This document shows positions 1 through 8,700 of a stretch of 64,000 nt of DNA, piece after piece. The number at the start of each line of letters is the position of its first letter. The stretch's first letter is position 1. This DNA is from Ruminococcaceae bacterium FB2012. GTDB lineage: Bacteria; Bacillota; Clostridia; Oscillospirales; Ruminococcaceae. The position numbers were made by a program, and so were the translations under genes. Location: NCBI GenBank assembly GCA_900104495.1, contig FMXS01000013.1, forward strand, positions 1-64,000, read 5' to 3'. The notes beneath the pieces are model-generated. The model was not told where the DNA came from. It saw nothing but the letters and a program-made list of their open reading frames with translations, and made no database searches.

Positions 1-68
1 TCACCACCGGGCTTCAGTATGCAAACCGTACTCTTACCTTTTGAAACATCAATACCTACACTGATCAT
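1..68 (-). mobile_element. IS110-family transposase, N-terminus only (cut by window edge)
   Basis: On the minus strand an ATG at 68 opens a frame reading MISVGIDVSKGKSTVCILKP, still open at the window edge. The GIDVSK start is the first acidic motif of the RuvC-like DEDD domain of IS110-family transposases. The frame is cut by the window edge, not by a visible mutation, so its intactness cannot be judged. The element lies immediately upstream of, and divergent from, the response regulator gene at 358. An IS1111-type subgroup is possible; the N-terminus alone does not separate the two. Confidence 0.75.
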
Positions 69-71
69 AAT

Positions 72-334
72 GATACCTGCTTTCTGAAAAGATTTGTAAT
101 GTTTCCGCTCAGGAGCTTATTAAAATTCATTTTGGTTAGTGACGCGAACGCTGCTGTGAACTTGCACAACAAGAACAACCTGCTTAATCGAATTTGATAA
201 TAAGAAGGCGGCTGACGCTTTCAATACCGAACGCTAAGTTCCAAGGAGGTGATCGTCAGTCCATTACCTTCTTATTATACAAAAATAAGCATAGCCTGTC
301 GCTACTGTAGTCAGCAGTTAGGACTATGCTAATA
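72..334 (-). ncRNA. Structured non-coding end of the IS110 element; candidate bridge RNA region
   Basis: This stretch upstream of the transposase has no good ORF but strong dyad symmetry. Arms 197-208 and 267-278 pair over 12 bases, enclosing a second 6-base stem (212-217 with 254-259). A separate hairpin pairs 288-294 with 324-330, and a smaller one pairs 151-158 with 165-172. On the minus strand a TATAAT (plus 276-281) lies 17 bases after GCGACA, so a transcript could start near 270 and run toward the transposase. IS110 elements are known to encode a bridge RNA of about 180 bases in the non-coding end upstream of the recombinase gene, and this region fits in place, size and folding. Calling it a bridge RNA is inference. 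The outer boundary of the element cannot be placed, as IS110 elements lack clear terminal repeats. Confidence 0.4.
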
Positions 335-357
335 TTGTACCAAAGGGAGATGATCTT

Positions 358-1035
358 GTGTTTCAAGTGCTTGTTGTTGAGGATGATTCGAGCCTTAGAA
401 AGCTGATGTCTGCGGCTCTAAAGCAGAACGGATATGAGCCCTTTGTCGCAGAGGACGGAGTCAAGGCTTTGGAGATCCTCGATCACACCAATATCGATCT
501 TATCATATCGGATATTATGATGCCCAATATGGACGGATATGAGCTGACAAGACAGCTCAGACGAGCAAATTACGACCTGCCGATACTGATGGTCACCGCC
601 AAAGAAAGCTTTGAAGATAAGCAGAAAGGCTTTATGTCCGGTACGGACGATTATATGGTCAAGCCTATTGATGTCAACGAAATGATCCTGCGTGTCGGCG
701 CACTGCTCAGACGTGCAAAAATGGCTTCGGAGCATTCACTGGTTGTCGGTTCATGTGTGCTTGACTATGATGCTCAGTCTGTCAAGTTCGAAGCCGGACA
801 GGCAGAAACGATCCCGCAGAAGGAGTTTATGCTGCTGTTCAAGCTCCTTTCCTATCCGAATAAGATATTTACCCGCCGTCAGCTGCTTGACGAGCTTTGG
901 GGCATGGAGAAGGACGTTGACGAAAGAACTGTCGATGTTCATATCAAACGTCTCAGAGAGAGATATAAGGGTAATCCGAATTTTGATATTATAACCGTTC
1001 GCGGCTTAGGATATAAGGCTGTAAAGCTTGTTTAA
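358..1035 (+). CDS. OmpR/PhoB-family response regulator
   Basis: A 225-residue DNA-binding response regulator. The receiver domain (about 1-120) has the acidic pocket E8-D9-D10, phosphoacceptor Asp52 in SDIMMP, and the conserved Lys in VKP. The C-terminal winged helix (about 125-225) ends in the typical TVDVHIKRLRERY and VRGLGYK. Start is GTG at 358, behind GGGAGA at 345-350. The histidine kinase follows 15 bases downstream, so the two form a two-component pair. The target genes are unknown; the operon continues into methionine synthase. The insertion element just upstream may supply or displace its promoter. Confidence 0.93.
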   Translation: MFQVLVVEDDSSLRKLMSAALKQNGYEPFVAEDGVKALEILDHTNIDLIISDIMMPNMDGYELTRQLRRANYDLPILMVTAKESFEDKQKGFMSGTDDYMVKPIDVNEMILRVGALLRRAKMASEHSLVVGSCVLDYDAQSVKFEAGQAETIPQKEFMLLFKLLSYPNKIFTRRQLLDELWGMEKDVDERTVDVHIKRLRERYKGNPNFDIITVRGLGYKAVKLV

Positions 1036-1050
1036 GGCGGTGAAGATGTT

Positions 1051-2361
1051 TTGAATATAAGTTTGCAGCTGAAGGTCGCGTTGTTGTTTTTCGGAGTAAT
1101 GCTTGTTTCGGCTTTGATCGCTCTCGTTTTGCTGGTGCTGATCTTTAATCCGATAATGCGGCAGAACTCAGAGAATCAGGTGCTTTCGGTAGCTTCATCC
1201 GTAAACCAGCTTTCTCAGATAGATGCTCTAAGCGAGACGGAAATACGTTCATTGCTGTCGATAACGCCTGTTTCGATAGATGTTGTTGACAGTACCAGCG
1301 AGTTTATCGAAAAACACAAATACGAGATCAGGCTCAATAATTATTATGTTGAGACCACCGGACTGTTTCCGAGTTCAACTGCCTATATGAAGCTGGGGAG
1401 TAACTATATTGCTATCAGCGGTACATCTAAGGACAACAACTATTGGGTGATATACTTTGTGGTAATTCTTTCATTTATCATATGTATAGTTCTCGGAACA
1501 TTCATTACTATCATCATTACACGGTATCTGCTGCGGCCTATAAATGATCTCAGCCGGGCTGCGGCTGAGGTGGCAAGAGGCAATTTCTATGTAAGAGTAA
1601 GTGAGAAGGGCGCTGAAGAATATCGCACTCTTCAGAAAAACTTCAACCGAATGGCAGAAGAACTTTCCGGAACAGAAACTCTCCGCGGAGATTTTATCAG
1701 CAATGTTTCTCACGAGTTCAAGACTCCTTTGGCTTCAATACAGGGATTTGCCAAGCTGCTGCAGAACGACAGCATCTCAGCCGAGGAAAGAACCGAGTAT
1801 ACACAGATAATCATTGACGAGACTGTCAGACTGTCTAAGCTTGCGACCAACATTCTGAATCTTTCCAAGCTGGAAAATCAGACCACCATTGCCAATAAGA
1901 CCAGGTTCTCACTTGATGAGCAGATAAGAAGGATAATCCTGATGCTTGAACCGGAGTGGTCTAAGAAGAACATTGACCTTGATATTGCCCTCGATGAGGT
2001 CTATTATTACGGCAATGAGGATCTCATGGGTCAGATATGGCAGAATATCATCAACAATGCAATAAAGTTCACGCCTGTAAACGGATCTATCATTGTTCAT
2101 CTATTCAGGTCGGAAAGCAACATTACTGCGCGAATCTCCGACAACGGACCGAGCATTTCCAAGGCTATGCAGGAAAAGATATTTGAGAAGTTCTATCAAG
2201 GGGACCATTCGAGAAAGACCGAAGGAAACGGTCTCGGACTTGCCCTTGTAAAAAGGATCGTTGATCTTTGCGGCGGAAAAGTCTTTGTTGAAAACCTTTT
2301 TGAAGGCGGAGTATGCTTTGTAGTCGAGCTGCCCTTCGTTATTGACGATATGATGAGCTGA
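1051..2361 (+). CDS. Membrane sensor histidine kinase (HAMP, HisKA, HATPase)
   Basis: A 436-residue kinase, partner of the preceding regulator. Membrane helices at about 7-32 and 132-157 flank an extracytoplasmic sensor of about 100 residues with no recognised fold. A HAMP segment follows, then the phosphoacceptor His221 in SHEFKTP and a C-terminal ATPase with an N box and the GNGLGL G2 motif. The G1 box reads DNGPSIS rather than the usual DNGPGI, so a normally conserved glycine is serine. Start is TTG at 1051 behind AAGGCGG; the nearby ATG at 1046 stops at once. The signal sensed is unknown. Confidence 0.92.
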   Translation: MNISLQLKVALLFFGVMLVSALIALVLLVLIFNPIMRQNSENQVLSVASSVNQLSQIDALSETEIRSLLSITPVSIDVVDSTSEFIEKHKYEIRLNNYYVETTGLFPSSTAYMKLGSNYIAISGTSKDNNYWVIYFVVILSFIICIVLGTFITIIITRYLLRPINDLSRAAAEVARGNFYVRVSEKGAEEYRTLQKNFNRMAEELSGTETLRGDFISNVSHEFKTPLASIQGFAKLLQNDSISAEERTEYTQIIIDETVRLSKLATNILNLSKLENQTTIANKTRFSLDEQIRRIILMLEPEWSKKNIDLDIALDEVYYYGNEDLMGQIWQNIINNAIKFTPVNGSIIVHLFRSESNITARISDNGPSISKAMQEKIFEKFYQGDHSRKTEGNGLGLALVKRIVDLCGGKVFVENLFEGGVCFVVELPFVIDDMMS

Positions 2362-2377
2362 AAGGCTGCTGATAAAA

Positions 2378-3049
2378 GTGACAGTTGAAAACATAGATCT
2401 TGAAAGGGCTCTCGTGTATATGGGAAGCAGAGGCAGGGATGCATCCGCGCTGATGCCTCTTGTATACGAATGCGCCGAAGAGCTTTCCAGAGAGATATCA
2501 CCGCTGTATATTTACAGATTATTCCCTATATGCCGAAAAGGGACAGGAATTGAAGTCTGCGGGACCGAGCTTGTACTTACAGGGAACTCTATCTCAGAGC
2601 ATCTTGAAGGCTGTGACAGCTGCATTTTACTTTGTGCAACACTTTCTTCCGGAGCGGACAAGCTTATCCGGCGTCAAGAGGCTTTTGATATGGCAAAGGC
2701 TTTTGTCACCGACTGCATCGCAAGCTCTGCAATTGAAGATGTTTGCGACGAAGCTGAGTCTGAGATCAAAGCGCTTCTGCCCGGAAAATACATGACCTGG
2801 CGCTACTCGCCCGGCTACGGGGACCTTCCCCTTGACTTGCAGGGGACCTTTCTTGATGTTCTCAATGCCCCGAAGAGGATCGGTCTTAATGTCACCGACA
2901 GCGGGATGCTTGTCCCTTCAAAATCCGTTACGGCGATAATAGGTGTTTCGGATAGTCCGCTTCCGAGAAAAAGACAGGGATGCCTCGGATGCAATATGTT
3001 TGAAAACTGCTCTTTCCGAAAAGGAGGATATCATTGTGGGACTGAATGA
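2378..3049 (+). CDS. Stand-alone methionine synthase reactivation (activation-domain) protein
   Basis: A 223-residue protein matching the C-terminal AdoMet-binding activation domain of cobalamin-dependent methionine synthase, with the characteristic RYSPGYGDLPLD and NVTDSGMLVPSKSVTAIIG. In full-length MetH this domain reductively remethylates inactive cob(II)alamin. Here it is a separate gene just before a MetH that lacks it, so the two should work together. The C-terminus carries a cysteine group (GCLGCNMFENC) often seen in the stand-alone form. Start is GTG at 2378, 16 bases after the kinase stop. The end overlaps the metH start region. Confidence 0.88.
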   Translation: MTVENIDLERALVYMGSRGRDASALMPLVYECAEELSREISPLYIYRLFPICRKGTGIEVCGTELVLTGNSISEHLEGCDSCILLCATLSSGADKLIRRQEAFDMAKAFVTDCIASSAIEDVCDEAESEIKALLPGKYMTWRYSPGYGDLPLDLQGTFLDVLNAPKRIGLNVTDSGMLVPSKSVTAIIGVSDSPLPRKRQGCLGCNMFENCSFRKGGYHCGTE

Positions 3050-5399
3050 ATTGCTTGAAAGCAGACAGTTTGTTTTCCTTGACGGCGCAATGGGCACCAT
3101 GCTTATTGACAAAGGTCTGAAAATGGGAGACATTCCAGAGCTGCTGAATATTGAAAAGCCCGATTGGATCATAGATATACATAAGCAGTATATCGACGCG
3201 GGCTCTGATATAGTTTATTCCAATACCTTCGGTGCGAACCGATACAAGCTTGCAAAAAGTGGGAAGTCCGTTAACGAGATAGTATCGGCGGGTATAAGAT
3301 GTGCGAGACAGGCAGCCGAAGGCAGGGGAGCCCTTGTTGCTCTTGATGTGGGGCCTATCGGACAGCTGCTGGAGCCGGCAGGCACCCTTTCCTTTGAAGA
3401 AGCCTACGACATCTTTGCAGAAGTCGTAAAAGCCGGCATGGAAGCCGATCTTATCGTCTTTGAGACCATGACCGATCTTCACGAGCTGAAAGCGGCTGTG
3501 CTTGCCGCCAAAGAGAACTCGGACAAGCCAATCATCACCACTATGACCTTTGAGAAGAATATGCGGACCTTCACCGGATGTTCCGTCAGCGCTATGGCCC
3601 ATACTATCGGCGGGCTGGGTGTTGACGCTGTCGGCGTTAACTGTTCTCTCGGGCCGAAGGAACTGATACCCGTGGTTAAGGAGCTTTCGGAGAACACATC
3701 CCTGTCTATCGTTCTCAAGCCCAACGCCGGGCTTCCGGATACGGTTACGGGAGCCTATAATATCACTCCGCAGGAGTTTGCCGGACTTATGACCGAACTT
3801 ATCCCTCTCGGTGTCAAGGTGGTCGGCGGATGCTGCGGGACCTCGCCTGCGTTTATAGCAAATCTTAAAAAGGCTTTTGCGGGGAAGAAGTATGTCAAGC
3901 CCGAATACAAACCTGTGTCTGTTTGCTGTACGCCGGCTAACACCGTAGTCATCGACCAGCCCCGTGTCATCGGCGAAAGGATAAATCCCACCGGCAAGAA
4001 GCGCTTCAAAGAGGCTTTGCTTTCGGACGATATAGACTACATCCTTTCGCAGGCTATCGAGCAGGTCCATGCCGGGGCGGATATACTTGATGTAAACGTC
4101 GGTCTCCCGGGGATAGATGAAAAGCAGATGATGGTAAAAGTCATTAAAGCCTTGCAGGCGGTGACGGATCTTCCGCTTCAGCTTGATTCCACCAATCCCG
4201 AAGTGCTTGATGCGGGCTTGCGGATATATAACGGCAAGGCGATAGTCAATTCGGTCAACGGCGAGGAAAAATCCCTTAGGATGGTGCTTCCGCTGGTAAA
4301 AAAATACGGTGCCGCCGTAGTCGGGCTCTGCCTTGACGAAAACGGCATCCCGAAGACTGCCGAACAGCGTTTTGCCATTGCGGAGAAGATAGTTTCCAGA
4401 GCTGAATCCCTCGCTATTTCCCGTGAAAATGTGTTTATTGATTGTCTTACGCTTACGGCTTCGGCTGAACAGGAAGGCGTCATGGAGACTTTGAATGCTC
4501 TTGAAAGAGTGCGCCGTGAGCTGGGATGCCAGACGGTTTTGGGAGTATCGAATATCAGCTTCGGATTGCCGGCAAGGGAGATCGTCAACTCGAATTTCCT
4601 TACTATGGCTCTCACGAAAGGTCTGACACTCCCCATAATCAATCCGAACATTGACGCGATGATGCAGTCCGTTCGGGCATACAAGCTGCTGGCAAACCAC
4701 GATAAGGGCTCCAAGGATTTCATAGCGCATTACGGTCAGACCGTTCCGCAGGCGGCAAAGCCTGCCGCGGGTCCCTCCGATATTGATCTGCCTTATGCGA
4801 TCGCCAACGGCCTTAAAGGCGAGGGCGCAAGGATCACAGAACATCTCCTTGAAACAATGGAGGCAATGTCGATCATCAACGAATTGCTGATACCTGCCCT
4901 TGACAAGACCGGCGCCGATTTTGAAGCCGGAAGGATTTTCCTCCCTCAGCTTATCCAATCGGCGGGAGTGGCTCAGAGCTGCTTTGAGGTCATCAAAGAA
5001 CATCTTTCTAAAAGCGGCGAGGCGGCCGAAAGCAAGGGCAAGATCGTTCTTGCCACGGTAAAGGGAGATGTTCACGACATCGGCAAGAATATCGTCAAGA
5101 TCCTGCTGGAAAACTACGGCTACGATGTGATTGACCTCGGAAAAGATGTGGACTGTCAGTTGGTAGTGGATACTGCTGTTAAACATAAGGTGCGGCTCGT
5201 GGGACTGTCGGCGCTGATGACAACGACTCTCCCGAGTATGCGTAAAACGATAGAACTGCTCAGAGAGCAATACTCCGGCTGTAAAGTTATGGTGGGCGGA
5301 GCCGTTCTTACCGAAGATTATGCCAAAGAGATCGGCGCGGATTTCTACGCCCGCGACGCAAAAGAGAGCTGCGATATCGCAAAGATCGTACTCGGCTGA
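3036..5399 (+). CDS. metH: Cobalamin-dependent methionine synthase, short form
   Basis: Transfers a methyl group from methyltetrahydrofolate to homocysteine through cobalamin. The 787 residues hold the homocysteine-binding domain (zinc ligands in GVNCS and GGCCGTSP), the folate-binding TIM barrel (starting near VIGERINPTGKK), the helical cap and the B12 domain with GDVHDIGKNIV. No activation domain follows, unlike the roughly 1200-residue enterobacterial enzyme; that function is in the preceding gene. The frame is open upstream, but AAGGAGG at 3021-3027 sets the start at GTG 3036, overlapping the previous gene by 14 bases. No cobalamin or SAM riboswitch is visible before the operon. Confidence 0.95.
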   Translation: MGLNELLESRQFVFLDGAMGTMLIDKGLKMGDIPELLNIEKPDWIIDIHKQYIDAGSDIVYSNTFGANRYKLAKSGKSVNEIVSAGIRCARQAAEGRGALVALDVGPIGQLLEPAGTLSFEEAYDIFAEVVKAGMEADLIVFETMTDLHELKAAVLAAKENSDKPIITTMTFEKNMRTFTGCSVSAMAHTIGGLGVDAVGVNCSLGPKELIPVVKELSENTSLSIVLKPNAGLPDTVTGAYNITPQEFAGLMTELIPLGVKVVGGCCGTSPAFIANLKKAFAGKKYVKPEYKPVSVCCTPANTVVIDQPRVIGERINPTGKKRFKEALLSDDIDYILSQAIEQVHAGADILDVNVGLPGIDEKQMMVKVIKALQAVTDLPLQLDSTNPEVLDAGLRIYNGKAIVNSVNGEEKSLRMVLPLVKKYGAAVVGLCLDENGIPKTAEQRFAIAEKIVSRAESLAISRENVFIDCLTLTASAEQEGVMETLNALERVRRELGCQTVLGVSNISFGLPAREIVNSNFLTMALTKGLTLPIINPNIDAMMQSVRAYKLLANHDKGSKDFIAHYGQTVPQAAKPAAGPSDIDLPYAIANGLKGEGARITEHLLETMEAMSIINELLIPALDKTGADFEAGRIFLPQLIQSAGVAQSCFEVIKEHLSKSGEAAESKGKIVLATVKGDVHDIGKNIVKILLENYGYDVIDLGKDVDCQLVVDTAVKHKVRLVGLSALMTTTLPSMRKTIELLREQYSGCKVMVGGAVLTEDYAKEIGADFYARDAKESCDIAKIVLG

Positions 5400-5412
5400 A
5401 TAAAATATATAC

Positions 5413-5457
5413 AAACCTCCAATGATAGCAGTGAAATGCTATTATCGGAGGTTTTAT
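5413..5457 (+). terminator. Hairpin after metH: terminator or translational switch
   Basis: AAACCTCC at 5413-5420 pairs with GGAGGTTT at 5447-5454, continued by an AATGATAGCA/TGCTATTAT stem, then TTTTATT. It looks like a Rho-independent terminator for metH. However, its 3' arm is also a perfectly placed GGAGG ribosome site for the ATG at 5459, so it could instead hide that site. Confidence 0.7.
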
Positions 5458-5458
5458 T

Positions 5459-5671
5459 ATGTCTGTATCAAGAAAGCTTAAAGTCTCACTTGCCGCCGGG
5501 ACAGCCGCAGCTGTTATGGTCTCTTCTTTTCTGCCCTTCGGCAGCGGAAGGTGCCTGTTCTTTCCCACATTCATTCTGAGCGCCTGCTCCCGCGAAGCCG
5601 AAGAAAGCAGCGGTGAAGATGTGAGCTACAGCTTTGCGATCTTTGATCTGTTCAGATTTTTGTTTGGCTAA
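5459..5671 (+). CDS. Small secreted-like hypothetical protein
   Basis: A 70-residue frame not recognised as any family. It begins with a basic, then hydrophobic stretch resembling a signal peptide or a single membrane segment (KLKVSLAAGTAAAVMVSSFL), followed by a short acidic part and an aromatic C-terminus. GGAGG at 5447-5451 lies 7 bases before the ATG, which favours translation, but the same bases form the 3' arm of the metH hairpin. Codon choice looks like that of neighbouring genes. It lies in the otherwise empty 372-base gap between metH and addB and could be spurious. Confidence 0.4.
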   Translation: MSVSRKLKVSLAAGTAAAVMVSSFLPFGSGRCLFFPTFILSACSREAEESSGEDVSYSFAIFDLFRFLFG

Positions 5672-5706
5672 CTGTACAGAATATGGTACTCGTCGGCATA
5701 TCCGTA

Positions 5707-5735
5707 TTGACATCCGTTGGGTAGTATGATATTAT
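5707..5735 (+). promoter_or_regulatory. Sigma-A promoter of addBA
   Basis: TTGACA at 5707-5712 and TATTAT at 5730-5735 are 17 bases apart. Transcription would start near 5742, leaving about 30 bases before the addB ATG. Confidence 0.75.
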
Positions 5736-5771
5736 TATTGTATGAAAAACTATTCAGACGGCGGTGATATT

Positions 5772-8700
5772 ATGTTGACGATGATCAAAGGCGCTTTTAA
5801 CAGTGAACGAGACAAAGTTTTCTGTGACGCTGTGCGTGATGCTGTCTCAAAAAACAAAAGCGTGCTTGTTATTATGCCGGACCAGTATTCTTTTGAATGT
5901 GACAAAAAGCTGTACCGGGCTCTCGGAGCTGCAGCCTTTAACAGCATAGAAACAGCCGGTATCAATCGGCTCGCGGAGCTTATCAGCAAAAAATACGGCT
6001 GCTGCGCCTATGAAAACGCTGATGAAAACATCAGACTGATAACAATGTTCAAGGCTGTTGAAAAGTTCAGAGCCTCGGGCGAATGTATGCATTATAAGCG
6101 TTCCCTCGGAAAGAGCAGATTCATCGCGGAGGTGATCGGTCTTGTTACAGAGCTTATCCGTTCCGGTATCACGCCGGAAGACCTTCGCATTGCTTCGGAA
6201 CGTCTCAGCGGAAGTCTGACAAAAAAGCTCTATGATATTTCAAGGATATATGCCTTGTATCTTGAAGAACTCAAAACAGCCGGCAGACGTGACAGTCTGA
6301 CCGCCCTTGCTGATGCTCTTGTTCTCGTGAAGGAGCACCGTTACTTTGCGGGGATGTCTGTATTCATAGACGGCTTTACTGATTTTTCCCACGACGAGCT
6401 TGATATGATAAACGCTATGCTCGCACAGCACGCAGACGTGACAGTTTCGCTGATTGGATACAGTGATCCAAAGGGAAATGTCATTGAAAACACCTTTGCC
6501 GCAACTGTAAGGACCTGTTCAAGGCTTATTGATATTGCTAAAAGCAACAATACCATTTTTAAAGAGATCGAGCTTAGAAATATCTGCGGTGCCGGAAAGA
6601 CGGCTCTCGCTATTGACCGTTACTACTGCACCGGTGAAAAATCAGATAAAAAGAAGCTGGGCGGGCTTGTCATAGCTTCTGCCAACGATGTCTACGATGA
6701 GACGGAGTATGTCTGCGCCGAGATAGAAAGGCTCGTCCGCAGCGGAAGGTACAGCTACGGGAATATTGCTGTCGCCGCCCGTGATCTGAGCATCTGCGCT
6801 TCCGCAGCCGAGGCAGCTTTTGACCGTTACGGCATACCATTCTTTACCGACCGTCGGAACCGTGCGGACAGTTCCATAGTTGTGATATTCCTCAAAAGTC
6901 TGTTTGAGTGCATTCTCCCGCAGAGATACCACACCGATGACATTATGCGTTATGTTAAGTCGCCTCTGTTTCCGCTGAATGAAATTGAGATCACCAATCT
7001 TGAGGATCACTGTATCACTTACAATATTGACGGGGATATGTGGCTGGAGCCCTTCGGCTCCCATGATAAAAAACATAATGTTCCGTCAAATCTTGAAGAT
7101 ATCAGAAAGAAGATAATTGAGCCTCTTGAAGCTTTCAAAGCAGCCTGCATTGAAGCCACCGGCGCAAAGATCTGCGAGGCTTTGTTTGAACTTCTCAAAG
7201 AGATCAAATTCTCGGAGCAGGTCTATTCCGTAGTAAAGCGTTCTGTTGGAGAGGAAAACGAAACACAGCTTGAATTTGTCAGAGCGAACCGTCAGATCTG
7301 GCAGCTCGTTTTCGGCGCGTTCAAAACCATCCATGACGAGCTTGGTGATGAGATCGTCCCGCTGAAAAAGTTCTATGAGCTTTTCAAGCTGATGACCTCC
7401 GGCATGAGTATCTCTTCGCCGCCGCAGAAGCTCGACGCCGTCCGTCTTGTCAACGCCGAAAGTTCAAGGCTTGACAATGTGGATGTGCTTTTTGTCATTG
7501 AGATGAACGAGCGTATTTTTCCTGCTGATCCTGTGGGAGGCGGACTGTTTACCGAAAGTGAGAAGCAGCAGCTTATAAGCACCGATATTGCCGTTTCGGG
7601 TACGGCTTTGCAAAGTGCCGAAAACGAAAGGCTCGTCGCCTACCGAACTCTCTGCCTGCCAAAGAAGCGTCTTTACGCGCTTTATTCAGAAACTGATACA
7701 GCCGGAAAGAGCAGGAGAAGGTCCCTGCTTATCGACACTCTTTCGGGTATTTTCGGCGGAGCTGATGTTCTTTACATATCCAAGCTGCCGATCAGCTTTT
7801 TCTGTTCATCTTATAAAAGCGCATACTATAAATATCTGGAGCATTATAAGGAAAAGCTGGCAGTGATAAGCAAACAAGCGGAGTCAACTGCCGAGGGCGA
7901 AGCTCAGGCTGCAACCCTCAGAAGAAATGCAGATACCGTATCATCGGTCGAGAAGGCCCTTGAAGGCTCTGATGAATATGCTTCAAGGATAGCTGCTCTC
8001 CCGGGATACGAATATGATCAGAGCTTTACCGTTTCTCCTAAGACAGCCAAGGAGCTTTTTTACCCGGAAAAGCTGATACTCTCTCCCACAAGTATGAATT
8101 ACTTTTTTACCTGTCCTTTTTCTTATTACTGTCAGTACGGTTTGAAACTGCGGGATCCTCAGAGCATAAAATTCGATAAAATGACAAAAGGCAATTATCT
8201 TCATCACTGTCTTGAAATGCTGATGTCATCCGAAAAGGACGGAAAGAAGGTCTATAACAAGAGTTTTGTCTGCTATACGGACGAACAGCTCAAGGAAAAG
8301 ATAGCTCAGGCTTTTTATATTTACGAGACCGAAGAGATCGGCGGAGAATACGGAAAAACGCCTTCCTTTGCCGCTGAGAGAGAAAAGTATCAGCAGTCTG
8401 TTTTTGAAACGGTAAAGCTCATACGGGAGGAATTTTCAAACTGTCAGTTTGAGCCGTCATTTTTTGAGTATAAGCTTACACGTGAAAACGGTGAAAGCCT
8501 GCTTGAATTGAAGTTTTCCGATGAACTGACGATCCGCGTTGTGGGAAGCATTGACAGAGCGGATATTTTTACTGATACCGACGGCAAAAAGTATATAAGG
8601 ATAATCGACTACAAAACCGGCATGACTACCCTTGAACTCGATAAGCTGTACCACGGACTGAATATGCAGCTGCTGGTATATCTTCTCGCTCTCACCGGGG

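Noticed and set aside
2928..5414. 828-residue open frame on the minus strand across metH
   Set aside because: It mirrors the metH coding strand exactly, has no family motifs or ribosome site, and metH is unmistakable. A codon-bias shadow.
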